From positions 896,587 to 960,586 of the forward strand of contig JACJZJ010000001.1 of NCBI GenBank assembly GCA_020635675.1: a stretch of 64,000 bases of DNA, given 5' to 3'. The notes under the pieces are model-generated. The model saw only the letters and a program-made list of their open reading frames with translations, made no database searches and was not told the DNA's origin. Position 1 is the stretch's first letter; each line of letters begins with the position of its first letter. Source of the stretch: Flavobacteriales bacterium. Lineage in GTDB: Bacteria > Bacteroidota > Bacteroidia > Flavobacteriales_F > PHOS-HE28. Positions 40,364-48,681 of the stretch are shown here, in pieces. A program made the position numbers and the translations under genes.

Positions 40364-42880
40364 TCAGAACCAGGCGATCAACTTCACATTGAGCCGGCGG
40401 GGTGTGAGGAACTCGGGCACGGCGTAGTAGCGACCGTTCACGTCCTGCACCCAGGCGTAGTCCACCGAGTTGTTGATGTTGAGCAGGTTGAACACCTCCA
40501 CGGTCACCCACATGTTGTCGATATGCCGCAGGAAGCCCTGCTTTTCCTGGCCCTTCGCGCCGAGCAATTGCTTGCTGAAGCCGATGTCCACGCGGCGGTA
40601 GAGGCTGGTGCGCAGCGTGTCACTGTACCGGTCGTTATTGGGTGGACCGAAGGGCAGGCCCGTGCCGAACACCAGGTTGACATGCACCTTGAACGTGGGC
40701 CAGCGGGGCATCTCGTCCTGGAAGAAGAGGGCGAAGTTCACGCGTTGGTCCGTGGGGCGGGGGATGTAGCCCGGTTCCACCAGCACGCTGTCCACGGCCA
40801 CCTGATCGTAGGTGTAGCCGGGCTGGATCAGATCGCCCGCCGCATTGTAGCGCTTGTAGTAGAAGTCGTCCTTCAGGTCCTCCATCGTGCTGAGGAAGCT
40901 CATGCCCACCCAGGACTCGATACCCGGTATGAACTCCCCGTTGAGCTTCAGGTCCAGGCCGGTGGAGTAGGCGCGGGCGTTGTTGGTGCCGTAGTAGCGG
41001 ATGCGCACGTTGTCCACCTCATAGGGGATCACGTGGTCCATCAGCTTGTAGTAGGCTTCGGCGGTGAACTTGAACGGGCGTTCCCAGATGCTGAACAGGC
41101 GGTCCATGCCCAGCACGAAGTGGATGCTTTGTTGGGCCTGGATATCGGCGTTGAGCGTGCCATCGGGCTTGCGCAATTCGCGGTAGAACGGGGGTTGATA
41201 GTAGAGCCCCGTGGCGAACCAGAACTCGTAGTCGCGGTCCACCACCTCGCCGTTCTTCCGGGTCTTCTTCCAGCCGGGGTGGTAGCTCAGGCGCAGTCGC
41301 GGACTGGTGACGGTCTGTCCGTTGTAGCTCCAATACTGCGCACGGATCCCCGCGTTGAACGACCAGCTGCGGTCCTCGCGCGTGTTCCAGGTCCAGGTAT
41401 TCTGCAGGTAGCCGGATGCGCGGATGCTGGAAAGGTCCAGCCTGCTCTTCAGGACATAGTTCAGTTCGAGGTCCTCGCCCTGGCTTTGCGGGATGCTGTA
41501 GTCGGCGGAATCGATCAGCGTCCATTCGTTCAGTTTGTCGTGGATCACCTCGCTCTTCACATCGGCGCCCCATTCCAGGTAGCTGGTCTTCAACTGCCGG
41601 AAGCCGCGATGGGCGAGGGTGAGCACGGTGGCGTCGAGGTCGTTGCGCGCGTGGTCCAGGGAGGTGCCCACGCCGAGGTTCCGGACCACCTCGCCGAACT
41701 GGTCGCTGCCCAGGTCGCGGTCCAGCTCGTCCAGATAGTACTGCCCCAGGATGTCGAAGTGCTCGCTTTCCTGTGTCCGGTAGGCGGAGAAGGTGAACTT
41801 CAACAGCGTCTTCGGGTCCTTCTTCCAATTCAGGTTCAACGCCCCGCTCCAGGTGCGGAAGGCGGTCTTCTCCTGACCCTCGTAGTACACCGTGAAGCGC
41901 AGGGCCTGGTTGAAATTGCCCAGCTCGGTCTGCCGGCTCTGCGGCACCAGGTCGTAGCGGTTGGTGCTGTAGAGGCCGAGGAAGCCGAGCTCCACCTTGT
42001 CGCTCAGGTCGTAGGTCCAATACGACTGCAGGTCGAGGAAGCGTGGATCGTATTCGCCCTTGGTGTCGAGGCTGTTCAGGAGATAGCCATTGGCGCGATA
42101 GCGGAAGCCGGTGACCTGGCGCAGGCGTTTCTTCAGCATCGCGCTTTCCAGATGCACCGACCCACCCAGCAGGCTCAGGCTGGCCGATCCGCCGAACTCC
42201 TTCGGGCGCTTGTAGGTGATGTCAAGCACGCTGCTCATTTTGTCGCCGTAGCGTGCCTCGAAGCCGCCCGCGCTGAACTTGATCTGCTCGATCATGTCCG
42301 GGTTGGGAAAGCTCAGGCCCTCCTGCTGACCGGCGCGCACGAGGAAGGGGCGGTACACCTCGATGTCGTTCACGTACACCAGGTTCTCGTCGTAGTTGCC
42401 GCCGCGCACGCTGTAGCCCGCGCTCAGTTCGTTGCGCATCACCACGCCGATCTGCCCGCTCAGCAGGGCTTCCACGCCGTTCTGCGGGGTGGGGATGAAG
42501 CGTGTCACCTTCGGATCGAGGCGGATGATGCCCGCGTCACGGTCGCGCTGCCCTTCGATCGTCACCGTGCCGAGGGTGCGGGCCTTCAGCGTGATGTTCA
42601 GTTCCCGGTCCTGGCCCGCTTCCAGCGTCATTTCCTCGGAATAGGGCAGCAGACCCGTGAAGCTCACGCGCAGGACGATCGGCCGTCCGGCGGGTACGTT
42701 GATGCGATAGGTGCCGTCGGGTTCGCAGGCCACGCCCAGCGCGGTGTTCAACACCACCACATTGGCCAGGGCCAGCCCCACACCTCCCTGATCGGTCACC
42801 GTGCCATGCACCTGCGCCTGCTGCGCGGACAGTCCGACCGGAAAGGCCAGCAGCAGTAGGGCGTGGAGGGTCCTGCGCAT
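40364..42880 (-). CDS. TonB-dependent outer-membrane receptor
   Basis: 838 residues: signal peptide (1-19), carboxypeptidase-D-like domain (about 22-100), plug (about 115-240, with GYSVRGGNYDENLVYVNDIEVYRP) and a C-terminal beta-barrel rich in aromatic strand ends (SVDYAWVQDVNGRYYAVPEF, VKLIAWF). No SusD partner is adjacent. The following genes on the strand are a MORN lipoprotein and a serine hydrolase, each with its own start signals. The substrate is unknown. Confidence 0.9.
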   Translation of the reverse strand: MRRTLHALLLLAFPVGLSAQQAQVHGTVTDQGGVGLALANVVVLNTALGVACEPDGTYRINVPAGRPIVLRVSFTGLLPYSEEMTLEAGQDRELNITLKARTLGTVTIEGQRDRDAGIIRLDPKVTRFIPTPQNGVEALLSGQIGVVMRNELSAGYSVRGGNYDENLVYVNDIEVYRPFLVRAGQQEGLSFPNPDMIEQIKFSAGGFEARYGDKMSSVLDITYKRPKEFGGSASLSLLGGSVHLESAMLKKRLRQVTGFRYRANGYLLNSLDTKGEYDPRFLDLQSYWTYDLSDKVELGFLGLYSTNRYDLVPQSRQTELGNFNQALRFTVYYEGQEKTAFRTWSGALNLNWKKDPKTLLKFTFSAYRTQESEHFDILGQYYLDELDRDLGSDQFGEVVRNLGVGTSLDHARNDLDATVLTLAHRGFRQLKTSYLEWGADVKSEVIHDKLNEWTLIDSADYSIPQSQGEDLELNYVLKSRLDLSSIRASGYLQNTWTWNTREDRSWSFNAGIRAQYWSYNGQTVTSPRLRLSYHPGWKKTRKNGEVVDRDYEFWFATGLYYQPPFYRELRKPDGTLNADIQAQQSIHFVLGMDRLFSIWERPFKFTAEAYYKLMDHVIPYEVDNVRIRYYGTNNARAYSTGLDLKLNGEFIPGIESWVGMSFLSTMEDLKDDFYYKRYNAAGDLIQPGYTYDQVAVDSVLVEPGYIPRPTDQRVNFALFFQDEMPRWPTFKVHVNLVFGTGLPFGPPNNDRYSDTLRTSLYRRVDIGFSKQLLGAKGQEKQGFLRHIDNMWVTVEVFNLLNINNSVDYAWVQDVNGRYYAVPEFLTPRRLNVKLIAWF

Positions 42881-42890
42881 CGAAGGGCGG

Positions 42891-42898
42891 CTAAAATA
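42891..42898 (-). promoter_or_regulatory. -7 box of the second TonB receptor (TATTTTAG)
   Basis: Minus-strand TATTTTAG, 10 nt before the ATG at 42880; one base off TAnnTTTG. Confidence 0.4.
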
Positions 42899-43023
42899 AC
42901 GAGGGGTTTCGGCCTAGCGTATGTGGGGAGGAGCACACGGAGGCGCGGAGTATGGCGGTGCGGAACCGTGAATGGACGGAAATGAACGTGAACGGGTCCG
43001 ATGGTATTCCCGTCCATGCACGT

Positions 43024-43137
43024 TCATTCCCGGTCCGTTCCCCTCCGCCATGTGCAGCGGGAGATCGGTTCATCAGCGATGGCCCTTCCGATCCCGCGGT
43101 CCGCGCCGGTGACGAACGCCACGCGGCGTGCGCTCAC
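43024..43137 (-). pseudogene. Short-chain dehydrogenase N-terminal remnant
   Basis: A GTG overlapping the preceding stop codon (GTGA at 43137-43134) starts a frame reading SARRVAFVTGADRGIGRAIA, the TGxxxGIG nucleotide-binding motif of short-chain dehydrogenases. Homology is lost about 27 residues in and a stop follows at 37 residues, where a real enzyme has ~250. The remaining ~145 nt up to the TonB receptor hold no recognisable rest, so the gene is truncated by a deletion. The overlap shows it once followed the 95-residue gene in an operon. Confidence 0.6.
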
Positions 43138-43421
43138 GAAAATGCCTCGTTGATGTTCTCCGGCAGGTTCTGCGGCCCGCCCCAATGCTCCAGTACCAGC
43201 ACGTTCTTCTCCGCACAAAGGGCCTTCATGCGTTCACGCGGCTCCTTTTCCACGCCTCCGCCGATCACCAGCATCGTGGCCTCGCCGTTCTCGATCGCCT
43301 GCTTCAGTTCGGCCTCGTCCATGTAGCCGGTGGCGGTGATGCCGGCTTCCTTCAACTGCAGGTCGACGATCGCCATCATGGACGGATTGCGTCCGAAGAA
43401 GAGCACGGAGGGTCGGGTCAT
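43134..43421 (-). CDS. Small Rossmann-like protein of unknown function
   Basis: 95 residues with alternating strands and helices (VLFFGRNPSMMAIVDLQLKEAG, EATMLVIGGGVEKEPRERMKALCAEKNVLVLEHWGG) and no signal peptide. It resembles a small receiver-like or NAD-type fold but shows no catalytic residues. The ATG is 4 nt after a TACTTTCG box. A dehydrogenase remnant overlaps its stop codon, so it was probably once the first gene of a two-gene operon. Confidence 0.65.
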   Translation of the reverse strand: MTRPSVLFFGRNPSMMAIVDLQLKEAGITATGYMDEAELKQAIENGEATMLVIGGGVEKEPRERMKALCAEKNVLVLEHWGGPQNLPENINEAFS

Positions 43422-43425
43422 GCCG

Positions 43426-43433
43426 CGAAAGTA
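43426..43433 (-). promoter_or_regulatory. -7 box of the 95-residue protein gene (TACTTTCG)
   Basis: Minus-strand TACTTTCG with exactly 4 nt to the ATG at 43421. Confidence 0.45.
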
Positions 43434-43457
43434 GGGACAGGGGAGAGGGTCTTCATG

Positions 43458-44105
43458 TCACTTCTTCAACAGCTTGAACGCATGCGTCCACTGGTTGCGG
43501 ATGAATCCGGGGATGCACCAGAGGATGCACAGCGGTTCGATGGCGCGCGCGGCCTCGACGCCGCCCATGTCCTCGGCCTCCCAACCGATCCCGTCCAGCA
43601 ATGCGGTCACCTCCTTCTTGGCGTCGGCGTCGTTGCCGCAGATGAACATGGTGGGCTTTACGCCGCCGAAACCGGGATCCACCATGAAGACATTGCCCAC
43701 GCTGTTGAAGGCCTTGACGAAGTGCGCGTCAGGGTTCACCTTCTGCAGGCGCTCCATGAGGCTGTCCTCCAATGTGGTGAAGAACTTCAGCACACCGTTC
43801 TCGGGCGGTGCATCAGCAATGGGGTTGGTGGCGTCGATCACGGTCTTGCCGGCGAGGTCCTTCGCATCGCAAAGTCGGACGGCCGCTTCCGCCGCGGTGC
43901 CTTTCACCGCCAAGACCACCAGTTCCGCCCAGGCGGCCACGTCCTTGTGGGTGCCGGTCCTTACGTCCGGATGTTCCTTCAGCCAATCCGCGATGTTCTC
44001 GGGATGGCGCGTGGCCATTTGCACCGTGTAGCCGTGCTTGAGGAACCCGGCGGCGAGGGCTTGTCCCACCGCGCCGGTGCCGATGATGCCGATCTTCTTG
44101 CTCAT
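43458..44105 (-). CDS. F420/NADP oxidoreductase-like NAD(P)-binding protein
   Basis: 215 residues beginning IGIIGTGAVGQALAAGFLKHG, a GxGxxG dinucleotide-binding fold, with the HPENIADWLKEH segment and VIDATNPIAD, as in the NADPH-dependent F420 reductase-like family. Bacteroidota lack coenzyme F420, so it more likely acts as a general NADP(H)-dependent reductase. A TTGTA-NN-TACAA palindrome sits 18 nt upstream of its start and matches one at the adjacent marR gene, so it is probably a direct target of that regulator. Confidence 0.83.
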   Translation of the reverse strand: MSKKIGIIGTGAVGQALAAGFLKHGYTVQMATRHPENIADWLKEHPDVRTGTHKDVAAWAELVVLAVKGTAAEAAVRLCDAKDLAGKTVIDATNPIADAPPENGVLKFFTTLEDSLMERLQKVNPDAHFVKAFNSVGNVFMVDPGFGGVKPTMFICGNDADAKKEVTALLDGIGWEAEDMGGVEAARAIEPLCILWCIPGFIRNQWTHAFKLLKK

Positions 44106-44123
44106 GTTCGTCCGATGTTATGG

Positions 44124-44135
44124 TTGTATGTACAA
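44124..44135. promoter_or_regulatory. MarR-type operator upstream of the reductase gene
   Basis: TTGTATGTACAA, a TTGTA-NN-TACAA palindrome, between the marR stop and the reductase start (44105). The same half-sites occur at 44608-44619. Confidence 0.55.
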
Positions 44136-44151
44136 TCGTTGAGCGCCGACT

Positions 44152-44586
44152 TCAACTTGCGCGGTCCAGCCTGCCGCTGGCCGAGGTGAGGTCCCTGGCG
44201 AGGCTGGCGCCCTTTTCCTTGCCGAGAACATTGGAGTAGCGTGCATAGAGACGTCCCCACGCCGTCTTTATCGCCTGCTCGGTACCCAGTGCGGCGGGAG
44301 TGGGGTACACCCGTACCGACTTGCCTTCGCTGCTGCGTGTCACCAGGTCGCTTTCCTCGAGTTTGTCCAGCATTCGCGTGATCGTGCTCGGTTTGAGCTC
44401 CACTTCGCGGGCGATGTCGCCCGCACCGATACCGGGGCTGCGCACCACGCTCATCAATATGAAGGCCTGTGTGGGGGAGAGACCCGCTTTCGCGAACTCC
44501 TCATCGGCCAGCCGTGTAATGCTCCGCGCCATGGCATTGGCCGCGTGATAAAGGCAGTTGCAATAGGGGCTTTTGGCGTCGGGCAC
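44152..44586 (-). CDS. MarR-family transcriptional regulator
   Basis: 144 residues of winged helix-turn-helix (LSPTQAFILMSV, GDIAREVELKPSTITRMLDKLEE, wing RSSEGKSVRVYPT). A conserved YCNCLY pair of cysteines near the N-terminus could sense oxidants. The start was set at GTG 44586, 4 nt after a TATCTTCG box with a TTG 18 nt further up; a TTG-initiated longer form would run through the promoter. TTGTA-NN-TACAA palindromes at its own -33 region and at the next gene suggest autoregulation and control of the reductase. Confidence 0.85.
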   Translation of the reverse strand: MPDAKSPYCNCLYHAANAMARSITRLADEEFAKAGLSPTQAFILMSVVRSPGIGAGDIAREVELKPSTITRMLDKLEESDLVTRSSEGKSVRVYPTPAALGTEQAIKTAWGRLYARYSNVLGKEKGASLARDLTSASGRLDRAS

Positions 44587-44590
44587 GGCG

Positions 44591-44598
44591 CGAAGATA
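44591..44598 (-). promoter_or_regulatory. -7 box of marR (TATCTTCG)
   Basis: Minus-strand TATCTTCG, 4 nt before the GTG start. TTG at 44619-44617, 18 nt upstream, is a likely -33 element and lies inside the operator. Confidence 0.5.
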
Positions 44599-44607
44599 GC
44601 TTGACGT

Positions 44608-44619
44608 TTGTAAATACAA
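44608..44619. promoter_or_regulatory. MarR-type operator overlapping the marR -33 region
   Basis: TTGTAAATACAA, palindrome with the same TTGTA/TACAA half-sites as 44124-44135. It overlaps the putative -33 TTG of marR, consistent with autorepression. Confidence 0.55.
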
Positions 44620-44633
44620 GCATTATTGTCGCA

Positions 44634-46103
44634 TCACGCGTCCGTCGAACGCGTGGCCCTGGATGCACCGCCGTCCGCCAGTGCGAGCGCCACCGCCATG
44701 ATCAGCAGCACGTGCACGGGTACCGTATAGCGCGATTGGATGGCCATGGGGATGTGGATCATCCAGATGTACAGGACCATGTAAAGGATCCAGCGGCGAT
44801 CGAGCCAGGGTCCATAGCGCCGGACGATGCGTCGCAAAAGGACCACGAAGGCAGCGCCGAAGGTGAGGCCGGTGATCAGGAAGGGCGCCAGGACCTTCGC
44901 CCATGCGGTGATCCCGTGCGGCAAGCGGGCGATCGGACGAAGATCCCCTTCCGGGCGATAGACGATCTTCTCCATCGGCGGGCTCGGTGAGGTCACCCAC
45001 AAGCGAATGGCGGTGTACAGGCGCGATAGCAGGAAATACCCGGGGTCGTCCGCGATCATTTTGATGTTCTCCCGCGTGATCGCCTTGTCCAGGGCGATGG
45101 TGTAGGGTGCCGAGCGGGTCACGAAAAGTCTCGGGTGTTCGGCGATCATGATGGGGATGCGTTCGCGGTCCTCCGGGGTCATCGCCGGCGCGGTGAGCGA
45201 ATCAATGCGCTGCCATTGTTCCTGGTACAGGGTGTAGTATCCCTCGGCAGCATCCGGACCCACCCAGGGAAGGAGTTCACGCCCGAAGAACGAATAGCGG
45301 AAATAATGCATGGTGCCGTAGCCCGGAAGCCGCATCTGCCAGATGCCCATGTTGGAGATCACTCCGCTGCCGCTGATGGGCACCGGTTTGAAAACACCGT
45401 GGGTCTTGAGGTTCCACAGCGCGAACGGCAGGGGCCCGGTGGCACTGAACACGAGCAGGACCAACAATTCCATGCGGAGCACGCGACGCCCGACGCGTGC
45501 GCGGAGGAACACCTGGTCCATGAGCCAGACGAACAAGGGGAAGAGCAACAGGACGGGCCTGACCCAGAATCCGGCGGCAAGCAGCACGCCCACGATGATC
45601 GCGCGCGGAGGTCGATCCGGAGCGGGCAGCGCTGCAAGGACGGCCGATGTGCACAGCACGGCCATGAGCAGTTCCGGAAAGACCATCTGCGTGTAGTAGA
45701 GCATCTGGAACTGCGGCAGCATGAACAGCAGGAACAGGTTGCCGGCGCGCACGCCATGCACATGCCGGCGCAACGCACGTAGCACGAGCATCAGCAGCCC
45801 CAGGTAGATCGCCATCTGCACCAGCTTGATCCCCAGGACACCGCCCGCGAGCGAACGCGCCAGAAGGATGAACGCCGGATAGCCCTGCGTGCGATAGGTC
45901 TCCATCGGCGGTGGGTCGAACGTGCCGATCCAGTAGGTGAAACGCCCCTGCGCCAGCCCGTCGGCAAGCCCCATATAGGTCGGTTGATCGGATGCGGACA
46001 TGCCCTGGAACACCCAGAGCGAGGACAGAACGGCCAGGGCATGGAGGGCCAGCAGCACGATCGTTGTCGTGTGCGATCCAAGGATCTCGCGAAGGGTCCT
46101 CAT
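44634..46103 (-). CDS. Multi-spanning GT-C-type membrane glycosyltransferase (putative)
   Basis: 489 residues with about ten membrane helices and a large loop between helices 1 and 2 containing SDQPTYMGLADGLAQGRF, a Bacteroidota/Proteobacteria PMT-like (ArnT/DUF2029) pattern in which the loop aspartate takes part in lipid-linked sugar transfer. It probably uses a polyprenyl-phosphate sugar made by the adjacent GT2 enzymes. The start at 46103 overlaps the upstream gene's stop by ATGA; a start 36 nt earlier would overlap by 40 nt. Confidence 0.75.
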   Translation of the reverse strand: MRTLREILGSHTTTIVLLALHALAVLSSLWVFQGMSASDQPTYMGLADGLAQGRFTYWIGTFDPPPMETYRTQGYPAFILLARSLAGGVLGIKLVQMAIYLGLLMLVLRALRRHVHGVRAGNLFLLFMLPQFQMLYYTQMVFPELLMAVLCTSAVLAALPAPDRPPRAIIVGVLLAAGFWVRPVLLLFPLFVWLMDQVFLRARVGRRVLRMELLVLLVFSATGPLPFALWNLKTHGVFKPVPISGSGVISNMGIWQMRLPGYGTMHYFRYSFFGRELLPWVGPDAAEGYYTLYQEQWQRIDSLTAPAMTPEDRERIPIMIAEHPRLFVTRSAPYTIALDKAITRENIKMIADDPGYFLLSRLYTAIRLWVTSPSPPMEKIVYRPEGDLRPIARLPHGITAWAKVLAPFLITGLTFGAAFVVLLRRIVRRYGPWLDRRWILYMVLYIWMIHIPMAIQSRYTVPVHVLLIMAVALALADGGASRATRSTDA

Positions 46104-46822
46104 CGGTCGTTGCGTCGGCGCCAGCGTTCGGCCAGACATGCGGCCACCACGCGCAGGTAGGGGCGCACCAGTGGCAGCAGGCGCATCTTGGATTCACCCG
46201 CTTCGCGTCCGTTCCAATCGTTCGGCAGCACCGTGTAGCGTGCGCCGCGCACAATGGCCTTGAGCGGGATCTCGATCTCCAGTTCGAATCCCGCGGAGCG
46301 CAGGGGAAGAAGCCTGTCCATCAATGCCCGCGAATAGAGCTTGAACGGGTTCGTGGTGTCGTTGTAGCGGTACTGGAACACGGCGCAGAGGAAGAGGTTC
46401 GCGCATCGGTTGGCCATCCATTTGGCGCGTGGATATCCGCGCACGGTCGCGCCGGGCATCGCCCGGCTGCCGAAAACGCAATCGCAGCCGGTCGTCCGCA
46501 GGGCATGATCGAAACGGACGAGGTCGTTCGGATCATCGCTCAGATCGGCCATCATGATGGTCACCCGGTCGCCGGTGTAGTTCTCCAGTCCGAAGCGGAT
46601 GGCATTGCCGAAGCCGTTCGGTCCGTTGTTGCGGAGCGGTCTCAGTTCAGGAACCTCCCCGGCCAGGTGTTGGAGCACCTCCCAGGTGCGGTCCGTGCTG
46701 TGGTCGTCCACGACCACGATCTCATGGGGGATGGGATCTCCGCGCAGGGTGGTCGCGATCGTGACGATCGTTCGCCGGAGGGAGGCCTCCTCATTGTGGG
46801 CGGGGATAACGACGCTCAGCAT
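46100..46822 (-). CDS. Family 2 glycosyltransferase (polyprenyl-phosphate mannosyltransferase-like)
   Basis: 240 residues of soluble GT-A fold: VVIPAHNEEASL at the N-terminus, VVVDDHSTD and the metal-binding MMADLSDDP, followed by the acceptor region TTNPFKLYSRALMD. The pattern is that of dolichol-phosphate mannose synthase-like enzymes, which load a sugar on a lipid carrier. It lies between a second GT2 (6 nt upstream) and the GT-C gene (ATGA overlap), so the three form one operon. Confidence 0.85.
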   Translation of the reverse strand: MLSVVIPAHNEEASLRRTIVTIATTLRGDPIPHEIVVVDDHSTDRTWEVLQHLAGEVPELRPLRNNGPNGFGNAIRFGLENYTGDRVTIMMADLSDDPNDLVRFDHALRTTGCDCVFGSRAMPGATVRGYPRAKWMANRCANLFLCAVFQYRYNDTTNPFKLYSRALMDRLLPLRSAGFELEIEIPLKAIVRGARYTVLPNDWNGREAGESKMRLLPLVRPYLRVVAACLAERWRRRNDR

Positions 46823-46828
46823 CGGCGC

Positions 46829-47815
46829 TCATTCGTCCACCACGTTCCGTTTGTCCGCCATCTGGTCCATGGCGTTGCCCTGCCGCTGGTCGGCCACGAA
46901 ATACAGCGGCCGCCCCTTCACGTTGATCATGATCTGGCCGAGGTATTCGCTGATCACCACGAAAAAGGCGCAGATGAAGAAGAAGTAGATGGCCTGCTGT
47001 CCCGAGAGCGCCACCCAGCCCGGAGCGCGGTCCTTCATGAAGAGGAAGATGCCCAGGATGAACAGGCCGTAAAGGAGGTCGAAGACCAGTCCGATCACGC
47101 CGATGTACGTGACGAACCGGAGGGGATGCACCGAATTCTGTGCGGTGACGTTGACCGCGCGCATGATGGAGGACCCCAGGTCCTGCCGGGCCAGCCAGAG
47201 ATCGGGACGGTCCAGCACGTAGTCGTGATAGGCGGGCCGTACCCCGGCATGGCCGATCTGCACACTGAGGTATCCGCTGGGGTCGCGGAGCTTGAGCAAG
47301 GTGTTCACCATGGACCGCGGCATGGCGACCAGTCGCGTGACACGAGGGTCCAACTCCACGTGCAGTGCGCGCGCTGCGTAGCGTTGGAAGAGCCGCTGCC
47401 CGATCCGGCGCAAGAGGCCGCCGGTGGGTTTGTTGGTGGCCCTGCCGAAGATGATGCGTTCCTCCGACCGGCAGCGTTCCATGATCCGGGGCAGCTCGGT
47501 GAGGGGGTCCTGCCCCAGTACGCCCACGGCAACATGGTCACCGATGGCCTGGTCCATTCCGGCATAGCTCGCGATCTCCTCCCCGAAGCTTCGGTTCAAT
47601 CGGACGTAGTGCAGGGCAGGATGTTCTGCCAGGGCGGTGGTCACCTCTTCCTGGAAGACATCCGTGCCCGAATCGTCCAAGAGAATGATCTCGGAATAGG
47701 CCGATGTCTCCTCCACCGAACGTGCCAGTTCATCGAGCGCGGGGTTCAGCAGCCCCTTCGCCTCGGCGGGCATGATCACGATGTACGAGGCCAGGGTGGA
47801 ACTGGATTTTTCCAT
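46829..47815 (-). CDS. Family 2 glycosyltransferase with C-terminal membrane helices (GtrB-like)
   Basis: 328 residues. A GT-A domain (residues 9-220; ILLDDSGTD, VGVLGQDPLTEL as the donor-site region) is followed by two membrane helices (about 237-262 and 277-300) and a cytoplasmic tail. The layout is that of GtrB/polyisoprenyl-phosphate glucosyltransferases, but the first GT motif is weak (IVIMPAEAKGLL), so donor specificity may differ. The start at 47815 follows a TATATTCG word by 17 nt; the frame upstream was rejected. Transcribed divergently from the epimerase gene. Confidence 0.78.
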   Translation of the reverse strand: MEKSSSTLASYIVIMPAEAKGLLNPALDELARSVEETSAYSEIILLDDSGTDVFQEEVTTALAEHPALHYVRLNRSFGEEIASYAGMDQAIGDHVAVGVLGQDPLTELPRIMERCRSEERIIFGRATNKPTGGLLRRIGQRLFQRYAARALHVELDPRVTRLVAMPRSMVNTLLKLRDPSGYLSVQIGHAGVRPAYHDYVLDRPDLWLARQDLGSSIMRAVNVTAQNSVHPLRFVTYIGVIGLVFDLLYGLFILGIFLFMKDRAPGWVALSGQQAIYFFFICAFFVVISEYLGQIMINVKGRPLYFVADQRQGNAMDQMADKRNVVDE

Positions 47816-47854
47816 GGTGGACGGCTCCGGACGAATATAGATCGGAGGTGCCGA

Positions 47855-47862
47855 TATCTTTG
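47855..47862 (+). promoter_or_regulatory. -7 promoter box of the epimerase operon (TATCTTTG)
   Basis: TATCTTTG, exact TAnnTTTG, 30 nt before the ATG at 47893. The GTG at 47848 precedes the box and so cannot be the start. Confidence 0.65.
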
Positions 47863-47892
47863 GAGACCTTGAAGGACGGCCCTTCCGGCCTG

Positions 47893-48681
47893 ATGGACGC
47901 ATTGATCGGACATACCGGGTTCGTGGGTGGAACGCTGTCACAGGCCCATGCCTTCGAAGCCTGTTTCAACTCGCGCAACATCGATGCGGCGCGGGGTGGC
48001 CGGTTCGGTCTGCTCGTCTGCGCGGGCGTTCGCGCGGAGAAGTGGATCGCGAATCGCGATGAGGCGGCCGATCTGCGCAACATCCGCGCCCTGCTCGACG
48101 TGCTCACCGGGGTGCACGCGGAACGTGCCGTGCTCATCTCGACCACCGACGTATACGCGGACACCCGCGGCAGGACCGAGAACGACGCCGTTGACCTCGA
48201 AGGCAACCATCCCTATGGGCGCGACCGGGCGATCATGGAAAAGGAGTTCCAACGCATCTTCCCCGGGGCGTTCGTGGTCCGGCTTCCCGGTCTGTTCGGC
48301 GCCGGATTGAAGAAGAACGTCGTCCACGACCTGATCAAGGACCATGAGGTATACAAGATCAACACGGCCGGGCGGCATCAGTACTATGACGTGGGTCGCT
48401 TGTGGGACGACCTGTCCCGGATGATGGAGCGCGACATCCACGTGCTGAACATCTGCTCCCCGCCGATCCAGGTGGAGGACCTCTGCCGCGAAGTGTTCGG
48501 GGTGCGGTACCATCATCCGGCGCCGAACGCAGCGGACTACGACATGCGCACCGTGCACGACGCGGAATGGGGACGCTCGGACGGATATCTCTACGGCCTG
48601 GACGAAGTGCTTGCTGCGATGAAGCGGTTCGTCGACGGACATCCCGACCGACGTCCGCTGCAGCTGCCCGCCACATCATGA
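47893..48681 (+). CDS. NAD-dependent epimerase/dehydratase-like protein
   Basis: 262 residues of extended SDR fold: nucleotide motif ALIGHTGFVGGTL (residues 3-15) and VLISTTDVYAD (Ser/Thr of the active site). The catalytic Tyr is in HPYGRDRAIME, where the usual YxxxK reads Tyr-Gly-Arg-Asp-Arg, so the lysine is replaced by arginine; activity could be changed. A C-terminal substrate segment (YDVGRLWDDLSRMM, NICSPPIQVEDL) follows. It opens a three-gene operon with ATGA overlaps and faces the glycosyltransferase operon. Confidence 0.78.
   Translation: MDALIGHTGFVGGTLSQAHAFEACFNSRNIDAARGGRFGLLVCAGVRAEKWIANRDEAADLRNIRALLDVLTGVHAERAVLISTTDVYADTRGRTENDAVDLEGNHPYGRDRAIMEKEFQRIFPGAFVVRLPGLFGAGLKKNVVHDLIKDHEVYKINTAGRHQYYDVGRLWDDLSRMMERDIHVLNICSPPIQVEDLCREVFGVRYHHPAPNAADYDMRTVHDAEWGRSDGYLYGLDEVLAAMKRFVDGHPDRRPLQLPATS

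Noticed and set aside
48402..48677. Upstream extension of the sugar-isomerase frame
   Set aside because: It lies wholly within the epimerase-like gene in another frame; the ATG at 48678 is coupled by ATGA and begins the conserved fold.
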